Below, piece after piece: positions 1-10,368 of a stretch of 56,171 nt of DNA. Both the position numbers and the translations under genes were made by a program. The notes below the pieces were generated by a model that saw nothing but the letters and a program-made list of their open reading frames with translations, did no database searches and was not told the DNA's origin. Each line of letters begins with the position of its first letter. The stretch's first letter is position 1. The stretch is from Pseudomonadota bacterium. GTDB taxonomy: Bacteria > Chloroflexota > UBA6077 > JAJPHF01. The stretch lies in the NCBI GenBank assembly GCA_021325365.1, contig JAJPHF010000172.1:1-56171 (forward strand), in the 5' to 3' direction.

Positions 1-569
1 ACCACGAGCACGTCGGCGGCGTTGGGCAGCAGCCGCTCGATGGCCGCGCGGCGGCGGCGCGCGAGCCGCTCTAGCGCCAGCGGCGGCGCCAGGTAGCCCG
101 CCCCCCCACCCGCGGCCATCAGCGCCAGCCCCAGCAGGCCGGCGCCGAGGCCTGGCGCGGCGCCGAGCAGCAGCCGCGCCAGCGTTAGCAGAAACAGGCC
201 GCCGACCGCGCCTGCCAGCGCCGCCACCACCCGCAGGCCCAGGAACTCCTCGACGCTCAGCCGCTCGGCCAGCCCCGCGCGCAGCAGCTCGTCGCGGATT
301 TGCCGCAGGCGGTCGTGGGACGTGCGCTGCACGAGCCCCGCTCCCAGGCGCCGCAGCACGTCGGCGCCCTCGTGGCCCGTGCCGGCCGCGCCGGGCGTCG
401 GGTCGGTCGCCACCAGCCCGAAGCGCGCCAACCGGCTGCTGGCGCGCTGGCGCACGCGCCAGTGATCCACGGCGAGCACCAGCAGCAGTACGCTGAGCGT
501 CGCCGCGAGCGCCAGGCCGGCGCTGCTCAGCACGTCGAAGAGCGAGAGGTCCGCGAGCGCATCGCCCAC
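1..569 (-). CDS. tadC: TadC-like type II/IV secretion inner-membrane protein, 3' end outside window
   Basis: This gene runs off the left edge; 189 codons are visible. I place its start at a GTG three bases after the tadB stop, because no in-frame ATG is nearby. The translation has an N-terminal hydrophobic segment at about residues 16-36, a basic region, a helix of the form RDELLRAGLAERLSVEEFLG, and two more hydrophobic stretches at about 115-155. This is the usual layout of the N-terminal half of TadC/GspF-family proteins. TadC is thought to form the inner-membrane platform of the Tad pilus together with TadB. The adjacency to tadB and tadZ on the same strand supports the call. The catalytic or family-defining C-terminal GspF repeat is not in view. 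Confidence 0.8.
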   Translation of the reverse strand, partial: MGDALADLSLFDVLSSAGLALAATLSVLLLVLAVDHWRVRQRASSRLARFGLVATDPTPGAAGTGHEGADVLRRLGAGLVQRTSHDRLRQIRDELLRAGLAERLSVEEFLGLRVVAALAGAVGGLFLLTLARLLLGAAPGLGAGLLGLALMAAGGGAGYLAPPLALERLARRRRAAIERLLPNAADVLV

Positions 570-572
570 CCC

Positions 573-1502
573 TTACAGCTCCACCCGGCTAATCGACCGG
601 ATCGTAGCCAGCCCCGCCACCAGCAGCAGGCCGCCGAACAGCAGCATGGCACGGCCCAGGTCGGTACTGAAAAGCGGGCTGGCGTAGGTCGGGCTTACCA
701 GCAGCATCCAGCCGAGCACGACGAAGGGCAGGGCGCTGAGCACCCAGCCCGAGTACCGTGCCTGCGCGGTGAGCGCGCGCACCTCCGCCCGCACGGTCAG
801 GCGGTCTTGGATGCTGCTCGCCAGGCTGGTGAGCAGGCCGGGTAGGTCGCCGCCCACGCGGTGCTGCACGGCAACGATCGTGGCGAAGAACTCGAAGTCC
901 TCGCCGCGCGCGGCCAGCCCGCCGAGCGCCGTGTCCAGTGGCGTGCCCAGCTCGACGGCCCGCATCACCTGGCCGAACTCTTCGGCGATCGGCGCGGGGC
1001 TGTCGCGCGCCACGCGCTCCAGCGCCTGCGGGATGCTATAGCCGCTCTCCAGCGCCGAGGCCATCATGCGAAGCGCGGGCACGAGCTGGGTCTCCAGCCG
1101 CGCCCGCCGCCCGGCGTCGCGCCGCGCCGCGCGCCAGCCGGCCGCGCCCAGCACCGCGGCCGCGAGCAGCACGCCGAGCGCCCAGTTCACTAGACCGCCG
1201 ACGACCAGCAGCGCGAGCGCCAGCGCTCCGAGCAGCAGCGTCGTGCGATGCGCCGCGGCCATGGTCGCGAGGCGCGCCCGCCCCGCCCGCGGGGCCGTTA
1301 CGGGCGCCTCCTTCGGTGGGGCGGGCGTCCCGAAGTCCAGAAAGCGCTGCTCGCGGCGACGCATGGCGAGCCGCACACGCAGGCCCCGCCCCACCGCCGC
1401 CGCGATCAAGAGTGTGGCGACGGCCGCCCCGGCCGCCACCGCCCCGGCTACCGGCTCCATCCGCGCCTCACGAAATAGCTCGGGTCGCGACGCCCGCCCC
1501 AT
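573..1502 (-). CDS. tadB: TadB-like type II secretion F-family protein
   Basis: The protein has 309 residues, close to the usual TadB length. It has a hydrophobic N-terminal segment (about 17-40), two central membrane segments near residues 90-125, and a C-terminal GspF-like domain. In that domain the motifs SGYSIPQALERVARDSP and ELGTPLDTALGGLA are clear, followed by two closing membrane helices. TadB is the inner-membrane platform protein of the Tad/Flp (type IVc) pilus. The gene begins four bases after the tadZ stop and ends three bases before the tadC start, so the three form an operon. A second possible start is the ATG at 1460, which has a GAGG sequence at a better distance. Normally tadA, the motor ATPase, lies between tadZ and tadB; here it does not. 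Confidence 0.88.
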   Translation of the reverse strand: MGRASRPELFREARMEPVAGAVAAGAAVATLLIAAAVGRGLRVRLAMRRREQRFLDFGTPAPPKEAPVTAPRAGRARLATMAAAHRTTLLLGALALALLVVGGLVNWALGVLLAAAVLGAAGWRAARRDAGRRARLETQLVPALRMMASALESGYSIPQALERVARDSPAPIAEEFGQVMRAVELGTPLDTALGGLAARGEDFEFFATIVAVQHRVGGDLPGLLTSLASSIQDRLTVRAEVRALTAQARYSGWVLSALPFVVLGWMLLVSPTYASPLFSTDLGRAMLLFGGLLLVAGLATIRSISRVEL

Positions 1503-1506
1503 CCCA

Positions 1507-2703
1507 TCACGCGACGTGCTCGCTGTCGCTGCGGATATGGTCGGCGATCTCGCGGATCACGCGCGTGAAGTCCGACCGCGGGTTCCCCAGCACCGCCGGC
1601 TGGCCCATGTTGAGACTCGTGGTCAGCAACCGCCCGTAGCTATCCAGGCGGAAGTAGTGCCCCGGCCCCAGCACTCGCTCGATGTCGGCGGGGCCCAGGC
1701 CCACATTGCTGTTCGCGCGGTTGATCACGAAGTCGATCTTGTGCCGCGGGTAGCCCAGCGTCTCGGCAAGCTGCAGGAAGTGCTTCGTGTTGCGGACCAC
1801 GCCCAGATCGGGCGTGAGGACCAGCAAGATGTAGTCGGCGCGGTCGAGGACCGCGAGGAGCTTCTCGTCGTAGGATAGCTCGCAGTCGATCACCACGTAG
1901 TCGAACAAGCGCGGCAGCACGGTCAGCACCTGCTCGATGTGGCGGCCGGTGATCGTCTCGGCCAACTCCGGCCGCTCGGGCCGCATCAGCAGCTCGAGGC
2001 CCGAGCTGTGCTTCACGAGCACCTGCTCCAGCAGGTGGCTGTCAAGCTGGTCGATGTGCGGCAGCAAGTCGATGATGCTGCGCCCGAACGGCAGGTCGAG
2101 CAGCACGTTGGCGTCGCCGAAGCGGAGATCGGCATCCACCAGGGCGACGCGCTTCTCGGTCGTCGCCCGCAGCACCAGCGCCAGGTTCACGGCCAGGATC
2201 GTCTTGCCCTGGCCGCCTTTCGCGCTGAAGATCGCGACGCGGCGGCCGAGCCGCGGCGGCGCCGCGCCCGGCGTCGTGGGGCCGCCCGCGTCGGGGGCGG
2301 TGAGCAGCGCGCGGCGCTCCTGAAAGCGCTGGCGCACCGTGCGGATGGTGTTCGCGATCTCCTCGGCGTCGCGGATCGGCTTGAGCAGGTAGCCTTGCGC
2401 GCCGGCCACCATGGCGCGCTGCATGTACTCGGCGCGCTCCTCGGAGGAGACCATGATGACCGAGCTGTTGGGGTTCTTCGAGGCGATGAGCCAGGTGGCG
2501 TGGACGCCGTCGATGTCGGGCAGGTGGATGTCCATCAGGATGACGTCCGGGCTCAGCTCGCTGGCCCGACGCACGGCCTCCTGACCTGTCGCCGCCACCC
2601 CAACCACCGTCATGTCAGGCTGCGCGTCGATCATGTCGCGCATCACGCGCGCCGTGAGGTGGCTGTCCTCGACGATCAGGACGGTCAGCTTCTGGTCGGC
2701 CAT
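1507..2703 (-). CDS. tadZ: TadZ/CpaE-like ATPase with N-terminal receiver domain
   Basis: The protein has 398 residues. Residues 5-125 are a complete receiver domain with the acidic pair at VEDS, phosphoacceptor Asp58 in ILMDIHLPD, and the conserved Lys in LLKPI. Residues 153-390 are a ParA/MinD-type ATPase with the P-loop AKGGQGKT (about 161-168) and the strand VALVDADLRFGD. This is the CpaE/TadZ architecture; these proteins localise the Tad pilus machinery at a cell pole or site. An intact GKT is kept, unlike the GTT P-loop in the TadZ-like protein at 32992. It is the first visible gene of the tadZ-tadB-tadC operon. The receiver suggests control by a histidine kinase; which one is not evident. 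Confidence 0.88.
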   Translation of the reverse strand: MADQKLTVLIVEDSHLTARVMRDMIDAQPDMTVVGVAATGQEAVRRASELSPDVILMDIHLPDIDGVHATWLIASKNPNSSVIMVSSEERAEYMQRAMVAGAQGYLLKPIRDAEEIANTIRTVRQRFQERRALLTAPDAGGPTTPGAAPPRLGRRVAIFSAKGGQGKTILAVNLALVLRATTEKRVALVDADLRFGDANVLLDLPFGRSIIDLLPHIDQLDSHLLEQVLVKHSSGLELLMRPERPELAETITGRHIEQVLTVLPRLFDYVVIDCELSYDEKLLAVLDRADYILLVLTPDLGVVRNTKHFLQLAETLGYPRHKIDFVINRANSNVGLGPADIERVLGPGHYFRLDSYGRLLTTSLNMGQPAVLGNPRSDFTRVIREIADHIRSDSEHVA

Positions 2704-2958
2704 GCCCTGCCGCTACCTCCCGCGTGCTCCCGCGCGCTTGGCTGGCGCGCGTTCACGCTCGACTCACCGCGCTGCCCCAGTGTAGCCCACGGGCGTGCGG
2801 CGGCTGCGGCTCCCCGGCTCCCCTAGCGGGAGCCTGCGTGCGTCGCCCCCGCCAGCAGTCGCGGCCGAGCGCGCGGCGATGCGCCACTCGCCACACCGTT
2901 CATTCGCTAAAACACTAACACATTGCCTGGGCCGTGAATGCAGGATTGAGCGGGCGGT

Positions 2959-3858
2959 TTAGCGGGGTGGCAGCGGCAGTGGACGGTCCTGGCGATAGGG
3001 GAGGCCCAGGCGCAGCGCCAGCTCGGCACGCGCCAGCTCGGCGCCGAGATAGGCGGCGTGGTCGAGGCGCGACACCAGCTCCGCGGCGAGAATCGCGCCC
3101 ATCACCGCCGCCGCCGTGCGCCCGGCGAAGCGCTGGCCGCTGGGGCCGCCTTTCGTCGTCGCGTGAGCAGCGACGATCTCGCCGCCGCCCACGGCGATCA
3201 GGAAGTTGCCGCGGGGATCGGGCACAAACCGCCCCGGCGGCTCTCCCGTCTCCCCGACTGTGGAGAGCGCACCCCCCCTCGGCCCCGCAGTCCTGGGCGG
3301 CGCGGGCTCCAACGGTCCCGCGCCAGCCTCGGAGGGCGCGGCGCACGGCGAGCCGGGGAGCGGAGAGGCTGCCTCCTGCGGCGTCCAGCCGTCCGGCACG
3401 AGGATGGGCGCGGCGCCGCGTGGCGGCGCGGGCGGCAGCGCGCGGATCACCGCGGCCACACGGGCGGCGTCCGTGCAGCCGCGCAGGTCGACGACCGTGA
3501 CCTGCGCGCGGAAGCGGGCTAACGCCGCCACGTCGAGGTCTTCCGCGAGGCGCGCCTCGGTGCCGGGGATCGTGCCATCGGCCGCCAGGCCGTGCGCGAC
3601 GAGGGCGACTAGCGCCCGGCCGGTGGCCGCGTAGTCGACGCCGCACAGTACCAGGTAGCGGAGCGTGGGCTGGGCCAGCATGCTCCGCACGAGCAAGCTG
3701 ATGCCCCACAGCGAGTACAGGTTGCCGCAGAGCGCGTATAGCTCGCGGGGCACGCCGCGCAGGATGCGCTCCTGGCGCGTCCAGAGCGTACACAGCCCGA
3801 CGGGGCTGGCCGGGTCGCCCAGCGTCACGTCCTCGGGAAGGGGGGCGCTCTGCGCCAT
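2959..3858 (-). CDS. DUF4346/MtrA-like conserved protein
   Basis: The protein has 299 residues. The N-terminal half (about 15-150) resembles the subunit A family of tetrahydromethanopterin methyltransferase and related proteins, with CTLWT, LYALCGNLYSLWGISLLVRS and a GTIPGTEA segment. The C-terminal part (about 210-295) resembles DUF4346, with DPRGNFLIAVGGGEIVAAH and the ending DHAAYLGAELARAELAL followed by YRQD. A Pro/Gly-rich linker of about 45 residues joins them and is probably disordered. The function is unknown; the methyltransferase comparison is from memory of the family and does not imply methanogenesis. The gene lies alone upstream of tadZ on the same strand, about 255 bases away. 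A short inverted repeat (2816-2834) lies in that gap and could end its transcript. Confidence 0.65.
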   Translation of the reverse strand: MAQSAPLPEDVTLGDPASPVGLCTLWTRQERILRGVPRELYALCGNLYSLWGISLLVRSMLAQPTLRYLVLCGVDYAATGRALVALVAHGLAADGTIPGTEARLAEDLDVAALARFRAQVTVVDLRGCTDAARVAAVIRALPPAPPRGAAPILVPDGWTPQEAASPLPGSPCAAPSEAGAGPLEPAPPRTAGPRGGALSTVGETGEPPGRFVPDPRGNFLIAVGGGEIVAAHATTKGGPSGQRFAGRTAAAVMGAILAAELVSRLDHAAYLGAELARAELALRLGLPYRQDRPLPLPPR

Positions 3859-4139
3859 GCGCGCGATCCTCCGTTCGCTCGGAGGATACCGAGCGCCGTC
3901 CGCGCGGACAAGCGGTGCGGCAGGCCTCTTTGCTGCCAGCGGGTCGTGGGCGCGTGGTGGGCGCCCCCGCCCGGGGCCGATAACCGTTGGCGAGGGACTA
4001 GCGTGCCGGCGCCGAGCCGGTTATGCTAATAGCACTACCACCTTGAATACACGATCCAGTCGCGGCTCGGGCCTAGAGGACGTCCGCATCCGGGCTCTCC
4101 CCGCGTCACCAGCGGGCCGCTAGCAGGAGACGGAGGCCA

Positions 4140-5198
4140 ATGGAAGCCACGACCGAGGCGGCGCCCCCGACCGTGCTCGTGGTTGAGGACGACCCCACTA
4201 TCCGGGAGGTCGTTCAGGCCCTGCTGGAGTCGCTGGGCCACACGGTGGCGGCCGTCGCCGACGGCCAGGCGGCCCTGGACCGCATCCACGCCGGCGGCGT
4301 GGACCTCGTGCTGCTCGACTTGATGCTGCCCGACGTCAACGGACTGGAGCTGTGTCGGCGCCTCCGTGCCTACGAGAACGGGTCCTACTTGCCTATCATC
4401 ATGCTGACCGCGCTCAACGGCGAGGCTGACCGGCACGCCGGCTTCGCGGCCGGTGCCGATGACTACATCGGCAAGCCATTCGATGCCAACGAGCTGCTCG
4501 ACCGCGCCGAGGTATGGCTGCGCACGCGCCAGCGGCTGAAGCAGCAACAGGCAGTGCTTCGGCGCCAGGCGAGCCTGCTGGAGCTGGCGACCGACGGCAT
4601 CTTCGTCCGCGACCTGGAGGGCGTGATCACCTACTGGAGCACCGGCGCCGTCGGGCTCTACGGCTGGACGAAAGCCGAGGCGCAGGGCAAGGTGTCGCAC
4701 GAGCTGCTCCATACGGAATTTCCGCGGCCACGAGCCGAGATCGAGGCGGCCGTCGTGCACGAGGGGGGCTGGGAGGGCGAGCTGATCCACACGCGGCGGG
4801 ATGGCACACGGCTGGTGGTGGCGAGCCGCTGGTCGCTCCAGCGTGACGATTACGGCCGTCCCCTGGCGATACTGGAGCTGAACACGGACGTGACCGAGCG
4901 GCAGCGGCTGGAGGCCGAGCGCGCCGAGCGGGCGCGGCTGGAGGGCGTGGTGCTGGCGGCGCGGACCATGGAGCACGAGCTGAACAACAAGCTAACGCCG
5001 ACGGCTGGCTACGCGGCGCTGCTGGCGCGCGACCCGGCGCTGCCGGCGCACCTGCGCCGGGCGGCGACCCAGGCTCTGGGCGGCGCGCAGGAAGCCTCGC
5101 GCATCCTGAATCGCCTGCGCCAGCTCACCGCGATTCAAGAAAAGACCTGGGGCGCGAACGTCGGCCCGACCATCGATCTCAGTGCGCCGCCCGAGTAG
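4140..5198 (+). CDS. REC-PAS-HisKA protein without an ATPase domain
   Basis: The protein has 352 residues. Residues 10-125 are a receiver domain with Asp60 in LVLLDLMLPD and a Lys in IGKPF. Residues 145-260 are a PAS domain (ELATDGIFVRDLEGVITYWS). After a short coiled coil comes a dimerisation-like helix pair beginning MEHELNNKLTPTAGYAALL, with His279 in the position of a kinase H-box. The protein then ends about 70 residues later with no N, G1 or G2 boxes of a HATPase domain. It therefore cannot phosphorylate itself as a normal kinase; it may act as a phosphotransfer or dimerisation scaffold served by another kinase. GGAG lies at a normal distance before the ATG. The next gene, 5282, has its own promoter. 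Confidence 0.8.
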   Translation: MEATTEAAPPTVLVVEDDPTIREVVQALLESLGHTVAAVADGQAALDRIHAGGVDLVLLDLMLPDVNGLELCRRLRAYENGSYLPIIMLTALNGEADRHAGFAAGADDYIGKPFDANELLDRAEVWLRTRQRLKQQQAVLRRQASLLELATDGIFVRDLEGVITYWSTGAVGLYGWTKAEAQGKVSHELLHTEFPRPRAEIEAAVVHEGGWEGELIHTRRDGTRLVVASRWSLQRDDYGRPLAILELNTDVTERQRLEAERAERARLEGVVLAARTMEHELNNKLTPTAGYAALLARDPALPAHLRRAATQALGGAQEASRILNRLRQLTAIQEKTWGANVGPTIDLSAPPE

Positions 5199-5226
5199 GG
5201 CGCGCACGGCCCGGCCCGGCGGGTGG

Positions 5227-5255
5227 TTGACAGTAGTTAGCCCGCCCCCTATGCT
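5227..5255 (+). promoter_or_regulatory. Sigma-70-type promoter for the 5282 regulator
   Basis: A perfect TTGACA at 5227-5232 is followed after 17 bases by TATGCT at 5250-5255. Transcription would start near 5262, giving a leader of about 20 bases that contains the AAGGAGG ribosome-binding site at 5267-5273. Confidence 0.7.
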
Positions 5256-5281
5256 CTTCAATAGGTAAGGAGGGCACGCCG

Positions 5282-5818
5282 ATGGCCCGGGTCCTGCTGG
5301 CGGCCGACATCGAGCCGGTAAGCAACCGAGTCGTGGCGCGCCTCGCCCTCGAAGAGGCCGGCCATGAGGTGCACGAGGTCCACGACGGCTTCGACACGCT
5401 GACGGTCGCCGACAGCCTCCACCCCGACGCGCTGGTGCTCGACACGATGCTCGCGGGCCTGGACGGCTTCCAGGTGCTCGATCGCCTGCGCCGCCATCCC
5501 ACCCTGCGCCACCTCCCGGTGGTGATGCTCTCCACGATGTCGCGCGACGTGGGTGGCGAGCTGGCCCACAGCCTGGGCGCCGTCCGCTTCTTGCCACGGC
5601 CCTTCACCAACGCCGAGCTGGGCGAGGCGGTGGCGCTGGCCCTGGGGACCGAGGCGCCCAGCGGCGTGGCCCCGGCCGGGGGGCACACCGTGGCCGAGTG
5701 GGGCGGACTGCTGGCCGAGGCGCTGCGCGAGCGCCGCGCCGCCGAGGCGTCGAGCGTGGTCGACCTGCCGCTGCCGCGGCGGGCCCGAGGGCCCCGCCGC
5801 CGCCCCCGCGGAGCGTAA
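5282..5818 (+). CDS. Response-regulator receiver protein with basic tail
   Basis: The protein has 178 residues. Residues 1-120 form a receiver domain with the phosphoacceptor Asp54 in LVLDTMLAGLDG. Two usual active-site positions differ: the acidic pair is reduced to a single Asp (LLAADIEP) and the conserved Lys before Pro-Phe is Arg (FLPRPF). The remaining 55 residues have no recognised output domain and end in an Arg-rich stretch (RRARGPRRRPRGA) that could bind nucleic acid or be unstructured. It has a strong promoter and a strong AAGGAGG site, so it is probably well expressed. It may be a single-domain or degenerate receiver. No cognate kinase is adjacent except the ATPase-less protein upstream. 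Confidence 0.75.
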   Translation: MARVLLAADIEPVSNRVVARLALEEAGHEVHEVHDGFDTLTVADSLHPDALVLDTMLAGLDGFQVLDRLRRHPTLRHLPVVMLSTMSRDVGGELAHSLGAVRFLPRPFTNAELGEAVALALGTEAPSGVAPAGGHTVAEWGGLLAEALRERRAAEASSVVDLPLPRRARGPRRRPRGA

Positions 5819-5985
5819 GCCGCCCGCGTGTTATCCTCTGACGGATACCTGCGCATCCCTGGCTACCGGCCATTTTCGGGGGCACACGCCCTGCAATCCA
5901 CACTCTGCCCCTACCTGCCACCCCCTCCGGGTAGGGAGGGCGGCGGGGGGGGGTAGGTCGCCCCCACGCCGGGAAGGAGAGGTCG

Positions 5986-6417
5986 ATGCCGCTGCACTAT
6001 CGCCGCGTCACCTACCGCTACACCAACACGGGCGCCGACCTCGAAAAGATCTACCGACGTATCTGGGAGCTGAACCGCCAGCAGGCCTGGTCCCAGTCCG
6101 CCCGCTGGCGCCCGCCGACCGACGTGCTCGAATCCCCGCTCGGCCTGCTCGTAAAGGTCGAGCTGGCCGGCGTGCGCGAGGACGACGTCGAGATCACGCT
6201 CTTTGAAGATGCGCTCGTCGTGGCGGGTCAGCGCCGGGAGGAGTACCCCGAGGGCATCGACTGCCGTGGCCAGGAATGTCGCTACCACGAGAGCGGCGTG
6301 CGCTACGGCGAGTTCCGCACCGAGGTCTACCTGCCCGTGCGCGTGGATGCCGATCGCGTGACCGCCCGCTACGACAACGGCTTTCTCTACGTGATCCTAC
6401 CCCGCCGCGAAATGTAG
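5986..6417 (+). CDS. Hsp20/alpha-crystallin small heat-shock protein
   Basis: The protein has 143 residues. After a 40-residue N-terminal arm, the alpha-crystallin domain runs from about 45 to the end, with the typical start PPTDVLESPLGLLVKVELAG, the VEITLFEDALVVAGQR strand pair, and a terminal YDNGFLYVILPRRE in which Leu-Tyr-Val-Ile-Leu matches the usual closing strand. Small heat-shock proteins hold unfolded proteins as ATP-independent chaperones in the cytoplasm. A GGAGAGG site precedes the ATG. It sits 18 bases upstream of the likely lon start, so the two form a protein quality-control operon. I saw no CIRCE-type operator upstream; the spacer 5819-5985 is only G- and C-rich tracts. Confidence 0.9.
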   Translation: MPLHYRRVTYRYTNTGADLEKIYRRIWELNRQQAWSQSARWRPPTDVLESPLGLLVKVELAGVREDDVEITLFEDALVVAGQRREEYPEGIDCRGQECRYHESGVRYGEFRTEVYLPVRVDADRVTARYDNGFLYVILPRREM

Positions 6418-6435
6418 GCGGTGCTGGAGACGACG

Positions 6436-8997
<2,562 letters not shown>

Positions 8998-9020
8998 CGT
9001 CGCGGCTCCCTACGCGCGAC

Positions 9021-9060
9021 GGCGAAAGGCCCCGAGCAAATCGGGGCCTTTCGCCGTTTT
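9021..9060 (+). terminator. Rho-independent terminator of hsp20-lon
   Basis: A perfect 15-base-pair stem (9021-9035 with 9041-9055) with a five-base loop is followed by GTTTT. It lies 24 bases after the lon stop codon. This is the clearest intrinsic terminator in the window. Confidence 0.92.
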
Positions 9061-9201
9061 GACCAGCGAGCCCCCACGTGCTGGCCTCGACGACAGGGCT
9101 GTAGCGGCCCGGGCGCCGCTATTACGGTTCCCTGGTAGTGGCGGCCCGCGTAACGCCCGATCGGTAGGCGAGTGGCAACGGGGTGTTGACTCTGTAACAT
9201 T

Positions 9202-10113
9202 TTGGCGGGGCATTCGTTTAAGACTGTAGATGGAGCGAGCTGGCGCGGAGGGGGAGTCGCGCCCCACGCTCCATCTTCCAGCGGCGTCTGGGGCCCCAGG
9301 CACGCCGGCGGTCGCGCTAGCGAGGCTCGCTCTCCGCCAGCGTGGCCGTCGGCGCTCGCCGCGCGGCCTGGCCCAACCCACTCTCAGGCATCCACGCCTA
9401 ACGTCCGTGGTATCGTCATCTCACATCCCTGGGCTCCCCCACCGTCCACGGGAGCAGTGGTCGGCACCGGCGCCACCGTCACGCCCACGCCGGGCACCAG
9501 CCTGACGACGCAGCAGGCCGTGGCGCTGGTGACCGCCAGCGGACAGCCCGGCGTGCCGTGCGCGGTGACGCCCGGGGATAGCTGCCAGGCGGTCGGCGCC
9601 GTGTCGGGTACCGGGCGCGTCAACAGCAGCATGCTGTGGACCGTGACAGCCACGGTGCCGGCGGGGGTCGCAGCAGGGGTCGTCCCGGTGGCGGTTTTCT
9701 CGACCACCACCGGCCTCGAGGGCATCGCGTGTACGCCAGTCGTCGGCGGCGGGGCGACGGTGACGTGTACTGGCGCCACGACCGGCAACGCGCTGCAAGG
9801 GTCGACCGTCACGGTGGTCTTCGCGCCGGGCGTCTTCGCGGTCGGCACGATCACCGCGCCTGGGATCGCCACCCGGGTAGCGCCGCCGGTGCCCTTGCTC
9901 CTGCCGCCGCTGGCGCTCGCGCCGCCGCCGCCACCGCTCCTGCCCCCGCCGCCACCCGCGCCGACCGGCATGATTATCGCGGGTCCGGCGGCCGGGGGGC
10001 GCTTCGCCGAGGTGCCCGGCGTACCCGAGGCGGACAGCGTGCTGTTGCTGGCGGGCGGGCTCTTCGCCCTCGGCCTGGCGGCCGGCCTGCGGGCGCGCCG
10101 CCGCACGCCCTAG
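9202..10113 (+). CDS. Putative exported protein with PEP-CTERM-like tail; 5' end uncertain
   Basis: The open frame has 303 codons, but the first 75 or so do not look like a real protein and there is no signal peptide. From about residue 85 the translation is rich in Gly, Thr, Val and Ala with regular beta-like strands, then a Pro/Leu-rich linker near 230-255. The end has a sorting-signal-like form: VPGVPEADS, a hydrophobic helix LLLAGGLFALGLAAGL, and a final RARRR. This is the layout of PEP-CTERM or related exosortase tails. The absence of an N-terminal signal suggests either an unrecognised start or a gene that has lost its 5' end. The segment just before it forms a long hairpin (9229-9275). 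No exosortase is in the window. Confidence 0.5.
   Translation: MAGHSFKTVDGASWRGGGVAPHAPSSSGVWGPRHAGGRASEARSPPAWPSALAARPGPTHSQASTPNVRGIVISHPWAPPPSTGAVVGTGATVTPTPGTSLTTQQAVALVTASGQPGVPCAVTPGDSCQAVGAVSGTGRVNSSMLWTVTATVPAGVAAGVVPVAVFSTTTGLEGIACTPVVGGGATVTCTGATTGNALQGSTVTVVFAPGVFAVGTITAPGIATRVAPPVPLLLPPLALAPPPPPLLPPPPPAPTGMIIAGPAAGGRFAEVPGVPEADSVLLLAGGLFALGLAAGLRARRRTP
9229..9275. other. Two-step hairpin between lon and the PEP-CTERM-like gene
   Basis: The outer arms 9229-9237 and 9267-9275 pair perfectly over nine bases. Inside them, GGCGCG (9242-9247) pairs with CGCGCC (9258-9263). The structure lies within the dubious 5' part of the frame at 9202, so it may be a leader RNA structure or the end of a repeat element. 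Confidence 0.4.
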
Positions 10114-10134
10114 CCCCGCTCCAGCCTGCCGCAG

Positions 10135-10167
10135 CAGAAGCCCCCGGGGGTGCCCCGGGGGCTTCTG
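10135..10167. terminator. GC hairpin after the PEP-CTERM-like gene
   Basis: A perfect 15-base-pair stem (10135-10149 with 10153-10167) with a three-base loop begins 22 bases after the stop at 10113. There is no T-run after it, so if it ends transcription it does so without the classical tail. Confidence 0.6.
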
Positions 10168-10254
10168 GTCGCGTGGCGAGAGAGCCGCCTGTTCGTCGGC
10201 TGGGCGCTCTGCCCGAGCAGCTCCGCGACGCGGGGGCCAGCGAGCGCGCGCTAT

Positions 10255-10305
10255 TGTGAGCGGATTGTGAGCGACGCGGCCCCCATTGTGAGCGCTGTGT
10301 GAGCG
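10255..10305 (+). promoter_or_regulatory. Four-copy TGTGAGCG operator-like array
   Basis: The octamer TGTGAGCG occurs at 10255, 10266, 10287 and 10298, so the spacings are 11, 21 and 11 bases. Pairs of direct repeats one helical turn apart are the usual binding pattern of OmpR/PhoB-family regulators. The array sits 35 bases upstream of a -35 element, in front of an operon that encodes such a regulator (12902-13600). Autoregulation is my inference. Confidence 0.6.
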
Positions 10306-10339
10306 CCCCCCGCTACCGTAGGGGTGGCGCCACGCGCGC

Positions 10340-10368
10340 TTGACAATTGGCGGGGCACGCGGCATAGT
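10340..10368 (+). promoter_or_regulatory. Promoter of the kinase/OmpR operon
   Basis: TTGACA at 10340-10345 is followed after 17 bases by CATAGT at 10363-10368, four of six matches to the consensus -10. It lies just downstream of the TGTGAGCG array and about 165 bases before the kinase start. Confidence 0.6.

Noticed and set aside
9181..9222. Promoter for the PEP-CTERM-like gene at TTGACT (9186)
   Set aside because: No acceptable -10 at 16-18 bases; too weak to annotate.
10251..10275. Similarity of ATTGTGAGCGGATTG to the lac operator
   Set aside because: Only the TTGTGAGCGGAT half matches, and the context is a direct repeat with 11-base spacing, which fits an OmpR-type site better.
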